From positions 124,001 to 188,000 of the forward strand of contig BDDD01000084.1 in NCBI GenBank assembly GCA_001972305.1: 64,000 nt of DNA. The letters run 5' to 3'. Of the stretch, positions 37,156 to 51,186 are shown in pieces. The DNA is from Cephalotus follicularis (Eukaryota; Streptophyta; Magnoliopsida; Oxalidales; Cephalotaceae). The translations under genes were made by a program, and so were the position numbers. Position 1 is the stretch's first letter. Every line of letters starts with the position of its first letter. The notes under the pieces are model-generated. The model searched no databases and was not told the DNA's origin. It saw nothing but the letters and a program-made list of their open reading frames with translations.

Positions 37156-37274
37156 TGTATATATATATATATATATATATATACGTATGTATGTATATAC
37201 GTATATATATATACCTATATATATATACACATATATACCTATATATATATATATACATATATATATGTACAGAT

Positions 37275-37322
<48 letters not shown>
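37156..37322. repeat. (TA)n/(GTAT)n and (GA)n microsatellites in the Gypsy-2 left LTR
   Basis: Alternating AT with interspersed GT/AC steps (37156-37270) is followed by an uninterrupted (GA)n run (about 37278-37322). The partner LTR has instead an almost pure (TA)n run (47780-47882) and no (GA)n run. Confidence 0.95.
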
Positions 37323-37325
<3 letters not shown>

Positions 37326-37800
37326 TGGTACGGAACAATCTAGAAAAATGGAGGTTTTTTTTAAGGAGTATGGGTCGAATTTATTAAGGAAAAATGATTG
37401 GGCTTTAGTCCCAATCTAATACACATAAGATTTTATTAGTAGGTTAGCCCACTATAATATTCTAATAGTTTTGGGTTAATTTAATTAGTATTTATAGTGA
37501 ATTCTATACAATAATTACCAAGGTTTAATAACTTAATACTTATATCCAATATAATGAAAATAAATATAATACTTTAGTTTGTATTTAAATTAGATTATTT
37601 TTTATAAGTAAATATATTTCAAAAATATTGATAGTAGTTAGTTTAATTGTCTCTAATTAAATAAAATTCATGTTAATGGAGTAATGGTATAAAATGGCTG
37701 TAAAAACATTATGAATGTCATGTATGCATGGGATGATGATATGAGAGTAAAAATACAGTCATGGATAGCCACCCTCCTAAATGTGACACGGGGTGTCACA

Positions 37801-37855
37801 ATATCCCCCCACCTACCCATTTTTTTGAATTTCGTCCCCGAAATTTACATACCTC
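37801..37855 (-). other. Gypsy-2 polypurine tract and conserved pre-LTR motif
   Basis: On the - strand the sequence next to the 3' LTR is GGGTAGGTGGGGGGATAT, preceded by 'atttcggggacgaaattc'. It is the counterpart of 4877-4915 in Gypsy-1. Confidence 0.8.
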
Positions 37856-39240
37856 TACTATCGAAGAGATCTGGGTAACGCCTCCTCATTTCTCCTCGCG
37901 CTCTCGGGTGGCCTCCTCGACATCATGATTCCTCCATAAGACTTTAACTAGAGGGATGGTCTTGCCATGCAAGAGCTGATCTTGCCGATCCAATATCTAT
38001 ACCGGAACCTCCTCGTAGGCTAACTCTGGCAAGTCCTCGGTGGTCAAAACAATAGGAGTATCCAGAATATGCGAAGGATCTGGAATGTATTTCCTCAGCA
38101 CCGATACGTGGAAGACATTATGGATCCAAGCCAACTCTGGAGGCAACGCTAATCGATACGCAACCGGTCCAATCCTCTGTATAATCTCAAAAGGCCCAAC
38201 ATACCGAGGACTCAGCTTACCACATCTGCCAAACCTAATAACTCCTGTATACGGCGATACTGGCATGAATACTATGTCACCTACCTCAAACTCTAAATCT
38301 TTGTGGCATTTGTCAGCATAACTCTTCTGTCTGCTCTGGGCTACCCCAGTCTCTCCTGAATAATCTTCACCTTTTCTGCAGCATCTCTGACCATGTCTGG
38401 ACCCATCAATCTCCTTTCACCAACCTTATCCCGGCATAAAGGCGTCTTGCATCACCTGCCATACAAAGCCTCATATGGTGCCATGCCGATACTAGCATGA
38501 TAACTGTTATTATAAGCAAACTCAATAAATGTCAGGCGAGCGTCCCAACTACCCATGAAATCCATCTCAGAGGCACGCAATATATCCTCCAAAGATTGAA
38601 TCGTACGCTCAGACTACCCGTCAGTCTGAGGGTGATAAGTAGTACAAAATCTCAACTCAGTATCCAGTGCTACCTGCAAACTCTACCAGAACCTCGAGGT
38701 AAACCAGGGGTCTCTACTGACATAATCCTGACGGGAACTCCATGGAGCCTAACAATATCATCAACATACAGTTATGCCAACTGCTCTAGACTATAATCCA
38801 TACATATCAGTAAGAAATGTGCCGACTTTGTCAGTCGGTCTCCCGCTTCCTCTAGGTTAGCAGAAGTCCTGCAACAAAATCCATCGTACTATGCTCCCAC
38901 TTCCATTCAGGTATAGGGAGCGACTGCAACAGCCCTAAAGGTTTCTATCGCTCTGCCTTGACCTGCTGACATGTCAAACACTTGGCTACATATCTTGCTA
39001 TCTCCCGCTTCATACCTCTCCACCAGTAATGCTGCCTTAGGTCTCGATACATCTTAGTACTGCCAGGATGCAACGACCAGGCTGAATAGTGGGCTTCCTC
39101 TAGAATCTCCTGCTTGATAGTCCCCACATGTGGTACACAAATCCGCTGGCCAAACATCAAAGCACCATCCTCCCAAATGTGAAAATATGACCGTGTACCC
39201 TCTCTGATCTCTTTCAGGAGTTTTGCCAACCTGCAGTCCT
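37856..39240 (-). pseudogene. Gypsy-2 integrase
   Basis: Reading from 39229, the zinc region (LHPGSTKMYRDLRQHYWWRG, KCLTCQQVKAER) is clear. The core follows with several interruptions (about 38940-38300). The tail comes next ([36 protein letters not shown], about 38240-38070). It is a gypsy integrase with GPY/F motif and Tekay-like tail, clearly non-functional, with several breaks. Confidence 0.88.
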
Positions 39241-40667
39241 GCTCCTACGCTTCCCTGATCGGGTCCACCAACAAAGATCTCACCCTCAGGGTAGTTAACA
39301 CCGCACCATCATCAACCATTGACAACTCTGCACCCGTCAACCTCAACTGCTCCAGCAACGGCAGGTAGGTCAACTGTACATGGGCAAGGGAAGCAGAAGA
39401 TTTCTTGCTGAAAGCATCTGCCACTACGTTCGCCTTGCCTGGGTGATAATCAATGGTGCAGTCATAATCCTTGATCAGTTCAATCTATCTCCTCTGCCTC
39501 AAATTTAGGTGCTACTGGGAAAATAGGTACTTCAGGCTTTGGTGGTCTATGAAGATCTGGCAGGTCTCCCCATATAGATAATGTCGCCAAATATTTAAAG
39601 CAAAGACCACTACAGCTAACTCTAAATTGTGGGTAGGATAGTTCAGCTCATGCTTTTTCAATTGTCTCGAGGCACAAGCTACTACCTTCCCGTGCTGCAT
39701 CAACACATATCCCAAGCCCTGTCTAAAGGCATCACTGTAAACCATAAATCCACCATCACGAGATGGAAGAGTCAGAACTGGAGCTGAAGTCAACCTGCTC
39801 TCCAGCTCCTGAAAACTCCTCTCACACTCATCCCGTCCACACAAACTTGGCTCCCTTCCTTGTCAGCTTAGACAGGGGTAAAGCTAACAAAGATACGCCC
39901 TCAATAAACCTCCTATAATAACCAACAAAACTCAGGAAACTGTGTACCTCTGTGACACTCCTGGGTCGCTCACAAGCAACTACAACCTCCACTTTCTTCG
40001 GATCCACCTCAATACCCTGACTTGAGATCACATGCCCCAGAAATCCCACTTTGTCAAGCCAAAACTCACATTTGCTGAGTTTGGCAAACAACTGGTAGTC
40101 CCTCAAAGTGTGCAAAATAGTTCTCAGATGATCACTATACTCTGGCTGACTGAGAGAATAAACCATAATATCATTTATGAATACCACCACAATGCTGTCC
40201 AGGAAAGGTCGAAAGACCTGATTCATCAGGTCCATAAAAGCTGTCGATGCATTAGTCAAGCCAAATGGCATGACTAAAAACTTATAATGGCCATATCTCG
40301 TCCTGAAAGCTATCTTCAGGACATCCTGCTCCCGAATCCTCAACTGGTGGTAACCTGATCAAAGATCTATCTTTCAAAAATAGGTAGGCTCCCTGCAACT
40401 GATCAAATAGGTCACCGACACGTGGTAAGGGGTACTTATTCCATACTATGACCTTGTTGAGCTGCCTATAATCAATACAAAGTCGCAGGGTACCATCCTT
40501 CTTCATTACAAATAGTACTAGTGCACCCCAAGGAGAACTGTTGGGTCTAATAAACCCCTACTCTAGTAACTCCTGTAACTGCACCTTTAGCTCCTTCAAC
40601 TCAGCTGGCGCCATCCTGATGGTGCAAGTGATATAGGGGCTGTATCGAAAACCAACTCTAGGGCAAA
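39241..40667 (-). pseudogene. Gypsy-2 reverse transcriptase and RNase H
   Basis: Reading down from about 40620: MAPAELKELK-like opening, [18 protein letters not shown] (about 40500-40450), [20 protein letters not shown] (about 40310-40255), the active-site region, the thumb ([14 protein letters not shown]), then RNase H ([34 protein letters not shown], about 39760-39515). It lies between the protease and integrase segments as expected for gypsy. The upstream part is cut off by a nested solo LTR at 40673. Several breaks. Confidence 0.88.
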
Positions 40668-40672
40668 GTCGG

Positions 40673-43600
40673 TGTAACGCCCCAGAATTTCATAAATAAT
40701 TATTATGAAATTGGTACGTGTACGATCGTGATAAAACCGATAGGGGTCCAGAGTAATAAAAATGCATAACGCGTTGAAGCCGTAATTATGTTGGCCTAAA
40801 CGGCTAATAAAGCCTATTTTTAATGCGCGATAGTAAAGCCCAATGTTTGAAATATTATTTTGATTGTTTTGGTGGCTGTTCAGATAATTTATGTCGTGAT
40901 TCGCGGAAAAATCGGGACCCAGACCTTAGTATTTTACTAGAAAATACTAAAGACGAAGCAAACGTTATAAGGGAGGGAGAGAGAGACACGGGCGCATCAC
41001 GCGCCCATGTAAGAAAGAAGGCAGCGGGCGCTTTTTTCCCCCGCGCCAGAGAGAGAATGAGAGAGATGCAGGAGAGAACTTGGGAGAGAGAAGGAGAGAG
41101 GATGCCGGAGCAAGCTACCGGACCGGGAGAGCATGGCGGTCAACCCAGGCACGCCAGCCGACGGTAACCTCTTCCCCTTTCTTCTCTTTTCTCTTCTTTT
41201 CTTCTCTTCTTCCATCACTGTGAGTGCCTCTGCCGGGCGTTTCTCAGTGCCGTTAGCATCGTGGATGGAGTGGGTTTTCGTCTAGGAGGCCCGCTCTATC
41301 CATTTTGACCGCCAGAATCAGTGGACCGAGTCGACTCAGTGAGTCGACTCACGGTCACCTGAGACCGCACTTTTGGCTCTAAGTCTCAGCAAGTCTTGTG
41401 AAGGGATGTGTATAACTGGTGAATGTGTGGCGTTTTTGGGTGGCGATCGGACCTGTTGAGGACCGGCGAGTTGACTCAGTGAGTCGCAACTCCTTGCCAG
41501 TCGTGGCACAACGTTCGATGCCGATTCATGGTGAGTTTTGAGATTTTTTGTGTAGACCGTTCGATGTGGAACCCGTTTATGGGCGTTTCACAAGCTGGAT
41601 GAGTCAGCCAGAATCTGGCCAGCATTTCGGTGATGGCAATGTTTTTTGTGCGTTGAATATAATGGAAATGTGTTGTATGTGCAGTGTGTGTGTGGCAATT
41701 GGATTTGGCAATGAGGAACTGATCAATCGACAAGAACCATATACAGTTCAACGGTTATTAGGAAAGGTTCGGCAATTGAACCTGCGATTCGACTATGTTG
41801 TTGCTATCGTGATTCCTAACTTGGAATTCCAGGTAGGGGTAGTTGTAGGGGATTTATACATGCATATTTGAGTTCAATTGTCATGAGTGTTCATTTGATG
41901 AAATGCATGGATTGTGAATTATGTGACTCTGTTAGGGTTACTAGGAATAGTTAACCTGTCATGCATATTGTATTTTACGATGATGGTGGATCAGATTGCA
42001 TGTGTTGTATGCCTTGAATTCTCTTGGTCTTGAGACGTGTCGAAGGATTCATGTTTTGGTTCGCTTAACTGTCGACGCTTAGGAAAGAAGCGTCGACGCT
42101 ATGGACTGTTATACGGAGAATAAGCTATGTTCTCGCGATAAACGTCGACGCTTAGAGAAAACACCGATGCCATGATTCGTTGTGTGTGAATGGACACATG
42201 TAGCGTTGACGCCTGAGGTTCCTACCTCAAAGCGTTGACGCCGAGGCGATAAGCACCGACGCTTAATGGTTCTTGCCTTGAGTGTTGACACCGAAGGGAT
42301 GAGGCGTTGACGCGAATAGAGCCCGTTTGCATTTTAAGCATATGTTTGCATTGCATAGTGCTATAGACTGGACTATGGAATGAATGTGTATGATTTCTAA
42401 AGTGTTTTAACATTTTAGATAACTGTGATTTCAGTCATTATGGTCAATATTTGTACGAAATATTATGTTTCAAAGATTGAAACGGAGTTTCAAAAGATGA
42501 ATACATATTTTCAATAAATATGTTTTGGCAAGTACTTTATTTTACATAAATTACTTGATGGGGGGTTTTGGAAAGGATAGTTTTGTATACATCTATATGT
42601 ATAAATATGATTTCAAGAATTTATGAAAATATAGACTACTTGAAACATAATTGACTGGATTGATTGTTGTTGAGCTTTCCTAGCACCATGGAATGGTTAG
42701 CTACACGCTTTCCTAGCTCGGGGCTGGTTAGCATCATTGGATTGTTTGAGCTTTCCTAGCACCATGAGACGCTTATATGTGTGCTTTCCTAGCTCGAGGC
42801 TAGTTAGCATCATTGACGGATGGTCGAGCTATTCTCAGCCATGTGCTGGTTAGCCTGTGAGCTTTCCTAGCCTTGGACGGTTAGTATCGACATGGAGCGA
42901 GCTTTCCCAGCTTGGGGCCAGATAGCCGCGAGCTTTCACAGGGGTTGGTCCTTTGGACGTGTTTGATTTATTGGTTGATTGAACTTTCCCCCTCCTATGT
43001 GTTGGTTAGCATCAATTGTTTGATCAAGCTTTCCTCGCCTACGTGTCGGTTAGCATCGATATGAGATACTACCAACCTTCAGGTGGTAGATATCAGACTC
43101 GGATTGGGTTGATTGGTCCTTTGTGACATGATTGATAGATTGGTTGTCCTATGTGACTGATTGATTGTTGTGGCGGTTACTAAACATAGAGCAGAAGTAA
43201 CTGGGCTACTAAACACAGAGTGGAAGTAGCTAGGGACTCCCACATTCGGCAGTTACTAAATGCAAAGTGGAAGTAACCGGGTTACTAAACATAGAGTGGA
43301 AGTGACCGGGTGCTAAACACAGAGTGGAAGCATCCCTGAATGGATTGTGTGTCCGATGTGACAAGATTGATAGATTGTGTGTTCGATGTGACATGATTGA
43401 TGGATTGTGTGTCCGATGTGACATGATTGATGGATTGTGTGTCTGATGTGACACGATTGATAGATAGTGTGTCCGATGTGACATGATTGATAGATTGGTT
43501 GTCCGAGGTGACATGACTGATTGGATTGATATGTCCATTGTGACTTGATGGGTTGCATGGTTGTAGCCACTTGGCATGATTGCTCGATTATTGATCGATA

Positions 43601-44155
43601 TACACATACACATACGTATTGTATATATATAGTATTGCATCACAAATGCATTCATTACATGACATTCATTATCATTGTCCACGAATTGTATTTATATTTT
43701 CTCTACTTAGCCGAGTGAGGACAAAGGCTAACCCCCTACATTTCAGGTTGATGCAGCGGATTGTCACCATTGGGCTTTGGGTAGCGAAGTGAAGTTTAAA
43801 TTGTGTTTTCCTTCGAGGAATGTTTAAGTTAGTCATTGTAATAATGAATTGTCCTTATGTTGTATTTACCTTGAAAAGTGTTTGCTTTTGGGATTACTGT
43901 ATTGATGTTTTAATGTAACTGATCGAATATCAGATCACGCTCCATTTGAGGGCAATTGACAATGGTTATAAGGTGATGAATGCTAGTATCATGAAATATG
44001 GGATTCATGATACATGTGGGTTCAGCTTATGATTCATATGCTTCCGCAAATATATTATGTGTTGAAAGGTTTTAATTTTTTCGTATTTTGCAATAAGCTG
44101 AATATATGTTGATTGCCATGACCCAAATGTTGTGTTATAGAAGCGGGGTGTGACA
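40673..44155 (+). mobile_element. Solo LTR of a Ty3/gypsy element (S6), 3483 bp, inside Gypsy-2 pol
   Basis: The ends are TGTAACGCCCCAGAATT at 40673 and GCGGGGTGTGACA at 44155. The TSD GTCGG lies at 40668-40672 and 44156-44160. The shared LTR box is exact at 43709-43739. It has GAGTCGACTC motifs near 41328-41352, GCGTCGACGC-type motifs at about 42070-42315, a field of 'gagctttcctagc...ggttagc' repeats (about 42670-43080) and a 30-bp tandem array (43343-43540). A GA-rich block lies at about 40970-41110. No gag or pol. Confidence 0.93.
43343..43540. repeat. 30-bp minisatellite in S6
   Basis: About six head-to-tail copies of a unit containing 'gattgtgtgtccgatgtgac' with period 30 bp start at 43343, 43373, 43403 and so on. 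Copies differ by one to a few bases. Because the period is a multiple of three it produces a spurious repetitive open frame on the - strand. Confidence 0.92.
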
Positions 44156-44770
44156 GTCGGTCTCTCTCTCTAGCGGTAACCCGGACAACTCTTTCGGAAA
44201 CACATCCAGAAACTCACAAACTACAGGGATCTCCTCTAACCTCAGCTCAGTCACCCTAGTATCCACCACATCTGTAAGGTAACCCTGACCACCCTTCTGC
44301 AATAACCGGTGGGTTGTCATAGCCGAGATCACCCTGACTGGTACAGTGCGCAGCTCGAAGAACAACTCCATACTGGTTCCGTTAAGCATACGGAATGTAA
44401 CCACTCTCCTAGAACAATCTACCAGTGCCCGATGAGCTATCAACCAATCCATATCGAGGATAATATCGAAATCCTCGATACAGAAAGGTATAAGGTCTGC
44501 AAGAAAACTTCGTCCCCCAACTACTACCTCACAACCCTAGTGCACCTGCTCTACCCAATAAGTCTGTCCTGTAGGAACTGACACTGCTACACTAACATCT
44601 AGGGGACTCAGCTCCCGGTCCACATAAATGCAGAATGCATGTGAGATGAATGATAGTGTCGACCCTGTGTCAAATAAGACTACGACATCATGTCCAAAAA
44701 TAGTAACCATACCTACTGCAACATCTGGTGCTGTCAGGGCCTTATCTCTACTTAGTGCATACACTCTGGT
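44156..44770 (-). pseudogene. Gypsy-2 aspartic protease and linker to RT
   Basis: On the - strand, LFDTGSTLSFISHAFC (about 44680-44630) is the retropepsin active-site segment. MDWLIAHRALVDCSRRVVTF (about 44452-44390) is the conserved downstream part, and EIPVVCEFLDVFPKELSGLP (about 44245-44175) is the usual lead into RT. The last is cut by the S6 insertion. A few breaks. Confidence 0.88.
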
Positions 44771-46135
44771 TATCGCCTTGGATCTACCTAACTGCCTACC
44801 ATTGCCAGCTCTCTAGGTACTAGCCTGTAATGTAGTAGGCCCAGTCCCTTGTGAGCCTGACTACTGTCCTGTATGTCCTATCCTTCTGCCTATAATCTGT
44901 CTGTTTACAGGAATTGGTCCCGGTGCTGCTGCTGCACTCAATGGTGGATGCGGGCACTCCCTCACAAAATGTCATTCTGACCACATCGGTAACACTCCCG
45001 CGTCACGCTCCTACACTCCCCATAATGGGACTGTCCACATCTCCGACACTATGGCTCCTGTGAAGATGCTACTGTACTCTGGATACTGGCCTATCAGTTG
45101 CCCTGATAGTATCTTCCGTGAGTACCACTGGCAGCTGGAGTCTACGTCTGCTACTGACTGGCTGCTCTCTGTCCCTTTGATCTGATAGGTCTGAGGCTCT
45201 CCCCACCAGTGGGTCTACTGGTAAGTGGGGGTCCTCGATGTCCCTGGGCTGCAGAAGAGCTCTCTCCCTACTCAAACTGTGATGTAGGCCTCTTCCGTCC
45301 TTGGTTCTGCCTGTACCTCTGGTCAGCTATACTCTGCTCTATCCTCTTTTCTGACTCCACCAGGTTACTGAAAACTGTCCAATGGGTAGCTGACACTGTA
45401 TGCCTAATCTCAGGTCTTAGTTCATCCAGGAATTTTAGGCACCTCACCGACTAGTCTTCTACAAGTGCAGGTACATTGTGGGACAACTCTAGGAATCGAT
45501 ACTCATACTGCACCACTGTCATGCTACCCTACCGTAGGTGTATGAACTCCCTCCGCCTATCCTGAACATATGTAGGAGGAAAGAAATGATTGCGGAACTC
45601 CTGTCTGAATACCTCACATGCAATAACTGTAGGATCTACAAATCTAGCTCTGGTGGCCTCCCACCAGTGTAATACGCCCTTCTCCACCAGAAAGGATGCG
45701 TGCAAGAATCTGGTACCGTCAACAATCCCTACTTGCTCAAAAATCCTCTCCAATCGCCTCAGCCATGCCTCGGCATCTGCAGGGTCTCCTGCCCCCTCAA
45801 ATGGCGTAGCCCCTAAGCGCTTCATGCACTCCATAGGCAGTGGTTGGGATCTGGTGGCTCCTAATTCATGAACCAATAAGGTGACTACCTGAACAAAATC
45901 AAGTTGTAAGCCTGTAACTGCTGGCAGGGGTAGAAGGGGAGGTGGCATCGGTGCAGTGGACTGCGCTTCCAAAAACTTGGTGACCATAGCAGACTGTGCC
46001 TCCTGCCCCTATATCTCAGGGTCAGCGTGTACTCTAGGCTCTGCAAGAGGTATATCCTAATCCACCTGTGGCATAAGGGGTGCCCTACCCCTACCCCTAC
46101 CTCGACCACGACCTCTACCGCCACCACGGGGCACC
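44771..46135 (-). pseudogene. Gypsy-2 gag
   Basis: Near 46133 an ATG begins an arginine/glycine-rich start (MVPRGGGRGRGRGRG). Next comes the gag core (FEGAGDPADAEAWLRRLERI, about 45810-45750; FLVEKGVLHWWEATRARFVD, about 45700-45640; EVFRQEFRNHFFPPTYVQDR, about 45610-45550). After this the reading is degraded through the region where the zinc knuckle should lie (about 44930-45060). It is a typical chromovirus Gag with several breaks. Confidence 0.85.
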
Positions 46136-46227
46136 ATCACCTCCACATGTGGCATGATGTCAATACTCAAATATGCACCCTATATGCAATGCCTGAAATG
46201 CATGAGTCTGCAGAATCCCAAAACCTC

Positions 46228-46239
46228 TCTCTGATACCA
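46228..46239 (-). other. Gypsy-2 primer binding site (initiator Met tRNA)
   Basis: On the - strand TGGTATCAGAGAG lies a few bases inside the 5' LTR and matches the initiator methionine tRNA complement over its first 11 bases. It identifies 46244-48380 as the 5' LTR. Confidence 0.85.
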
Positions 46240-46243
46240 ATAC

Positions 46244-48380
<2,137 letters not shown>

Positions 48381-48385
48381 GTATT

Positions 48386-49060
48386 AACCTTTCCATCTAC
48401 TCCGATCTTCTCCTTGAAGATCCACTTGCAACCTAAGGGAGTAATTCCTTTAGGTGCGTCTACCAAGCTCCAAACGTGGTTGGAGTATATAGAATCCATT
48501 TTGGATTTCATGGAATTTAGCCATTTTTCAGAATCCACATCTGATATGGCTTATTGGTAGCTTGTTGAATCATCATCCATGAGATTTACCTCTTGGGTAC
48601 CCTCAATGAGGAAGCTACCATAATATTGGTCAAGTGCCCGAGGAACTCGGCCTGGCCTTCAAGGAGGTTGTGTGACTGCGGGTTGTATTGTTTGGGGCTC
48701 ATCTCCTTGAACTGGTCTGGGTAGGTCCTCAATTTGTGTTGCTTGTGATTTCTCATCAAGCTCTACTTTTCTCCCACTGCTTCGTTCCAATAGGAATTCC
48801 TTCTCAAGGAAAGCAGCATGCCTTGAAACAAAGACATTTCCCTCATGAGGGTAGTAGATATAATAACATTTTGTTTCTTTAGGGTATCCCATAAATTTAC
48901 ATTGTATGGACCTAGGTTGTAATTTATCTACTACTGACTGCTTAACATAAGAAGTATAGCCCCAAATTTTTAGGAAACCAAAACCAGGTTTCTTGCCTGT
49001 CCACATCTCATATGGGGTCTTGGATGTAGATTTTATTGGTACCAAGTTCAACACATGAAC
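48386..49060 (-). pseudogene. Copia-3 integrase tail and proximal RT
   Basis: On the - strand: NLVPIKSTSKTPYEMWTGKK (about 49050-48990), GFLKIWGYTSYVKQSVVDKL and a linker lie between integrase and RT. The RT opening follows (MDSEKWLNSMKSKMDSIYSN, about 48538-48480; WSLVDAPKGITPLGCKWIFK, to about 48410). It stops at the Gypsy-2 TSD, and RT resumes at 32413. Confidence 0.88.
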
Positions 49061-49850
49061 TGCAGTTTGTAAGGCATAGCCCTAGAAAGACAGTGGAAGA
49101 TCTACATCACTCATCATGTTACATCCCATGTCAAGCAAGGTATGATTCCTCCTCTCGGATACATCATTATGGTGCGATGTACCCGGAAGTGTCTACTGAG
49201 ATACAATCCCATTGTCTCTGAGATAATCTAAAAATTCGGTGGAGAGGTATTCTCCACTACGATCTGATCGTAAGGATTCTAGACATTTTCTTGTTTGTTT
49301 CTCTATTTCTAGTCTATAGTCTTTGAACTTTTCAAATGCTTTAGATTTGTGCCTCATGAGATACAAATAACCAAACTGAGAATAATCGTCGATAAAGGTT
49401 ATGAAGTAAGGATAACCTCCTCTAGCTGGAACTGTCATAAGACCACAGGCATCAGAATGTACGAGTCCTAACAGTTCCGCAGATCTGTCCCATTTCCCTG
49501 TAAAGGTGATTTTGTCATTTTACCCTTCAAGTAGGGTTCATAGGTTGGATATGTTTCAAAATAAGTGATACTGAAGTATCGCTCATCAACCAACCTACGG
49601 ACTTTCTTTTCGCCTATATGACCAAGTCTGCAATGCCAAACGTAGGTTTGATTGAAATTATCTCTCTTTCTTTTATTGTTTTTTTGCATATTGAAAACAA
49701 TCTCGTGCTTATTCAATATATATAAACCATCATTAAGGAAACATTTTGCATATATTATATCATTCATCAAAATAGCACAACATTTGTCTTTGATTAAAAC
49801 TTGAAACCCTTCGGCGTCTAACTCCAGAATTGATATAATATTGCGCAAAA
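49061..49850 (-). pseudogene. Copia-3 integrase zinc region and core
   Basis: On the - strand the zinc region (VWHCRLGHIGEKKVRRL, about 49640-49590) and the core (TVPARGGYPYFITFIDDYSQ, about 49435-49375; SLRSDRSGEYLSTEFLDYLR, about 49270-49215) are clear. It is a copia-type integrase upstream of RT. A few breaks. Confidence 0.88.
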
Positions 49851-50973
49851 TGTGTTGAGAACTTCTAGCCCGAAGGCAGCAAAATAAAAAATGATCTTAC
49901 AGCTACGGCTTCAACAACCGAGCCATCCGCAAGACATATATCTCCCTCACCCTTCTCAAGGTATCTTCTGTCCGTGAGGGCAAACAAATTAGAACATATG
50001 TGAGTACCACATCCACTGTCTAAAATCTAGGAAGAAGAATCAGGGATATACATATTCACCTCTATAAAAGACAAATAAGGCATACCTTTACTGATGGATT
50101 TCAAGAATGTTATGCAGTTCCTCTTCCAATGTCTCAGCTTCCCACATTAGAAGGAAGGTCCCTTAGTAGGGGCTCAGAAGTAGACGCCTCAATAGCTGGA
50201 GCTGGTGCAACAGTAGCTAGTGTAGCTATAGCTTGTTGCATTGCTCGCCTTGGTGACCTGGTTGCCCCGGGCTTGAAGACTACCGGTTGTGGTGGCATCA
50301 CTCCATGCTTATCCTTCCCTTTGAAAAGGTAGACTTGACCTTGCACTTGGACCTTGTCCTACCACCATAATGGGTGCTTTGCCCTTATGCATGTTCACCT
50401 CTGCCTCCCTCAGCATGTTTAGGAGATCAGCCAGAGTGGTTGTTATCCTATTCACGTTAAAATTGGTGATGAAACCAGAGAAGGTGGTAGAAGTGAATGA
50501 AGGATCAGATCTGTGCTCAATTCGGCATCCTGAATGATGCCAAAAGCTGCAAGACGTTCAATCGTATTGATCATCTTGAGCACATGATCATTGACTGAGG
50601 ATCATTCAGCCATTTTTGTGCCATATAGCTCAGAAGTGAACTGGAACCGAATGTTTCTACTATTTTCTCCGTATAGCTCACGAAGGTGTAAAAGAATATC
50701 CCTAGAGTCTCGCATCGAGTTATGCTGGAATGCAAGGCATTGTTCATCAATCCTATTAGGAAACATATGACTTTCTTGTCATCTACTACCCATTTCTTAT
50801 AAAAGGTATGATCCTCATGTGAGGCATCTGCAGTATGCAGTGCTAGCATTAGGGCCTCTAGGACATAATCTATGTCTTCAAAACTCAAAACTATTTTGAT
50901 ATTCTGTAGCCAGTCCACATAATTAAGACCTCAGCTGATTCTTCTCAAGAATAGCAGCAAGAGGGTTAGTCAT
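49851..50973 (-). pseudogene. Copia-3 gag and protease
   Basis: Gag starts at ATG 50973 (MTNPLAAILEKNQL). It continues with MDWLQNIKIVLSFEDIDYVL (50918-50860) and through a basic region (about 50350-50250) to a knuckle-like segment near 50130. The protease is weakly visible near 50030-49870, where copia PR sits in Copia-1. Several breaks. Confidence 0.84.
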
Positions 50974-51186
50974 TTGCGATGTCTACATATATAAAGAAAA
51001 ATATGAAAATAATTAGTAAAGTAGATAAACCAATTTTGATGTATAAAACCATAAAGTTTTGGTCTTTAAACTTTAGGAAACCTCTCACTATTTTGTGAGG
51101 ATACCATAACCCTCATAATATGGGAGATGAGAAACACATGTCCAAATCTCATGGATCTTTGTTTCCAAGTGGGGATCGACGTCCCA

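Larger units (their letters stand above)
32419..37800 (-). repeat. Gypsy-2 3' LTR (left copy), interrupted by S5
   Basis: It begins TGACACGCCCTATCC and ends GGGGTGTCACA. Both flanks of the nested LTR (to 33434 and from 36649) align with the continuous partner, which reads 'aaaagtatataacaattggg' near 47260. Without the insert it is about 2.17 kb. A relative of the shared LTR box (GGACTAACACCCTC on the - strand) lies at about 33012-33042. Its microsatellite (37156-37322) differs strongly from the partner's. Confidence 0.9.

Noticed and set aside
40823-41167. 114-codon arginine/glutamate-rich open frame
   Set aside because: It comes from a GA-rich block inside solo LTR S6, with no domain and no conservation in other LTRs.
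43343-43540. Possible CRISPR-like array
   Set aside because: The repeats are contiguous with no unique spacers, in a plant LTR.
43230-43682. 150-codon repetitive open frame (repeated S-H-R-T-H-N)
   Set aside because: It is the - strand reading of a 30-bp minisatellite in a solo LTR. The period divisible by three keeps the frame open by chance.
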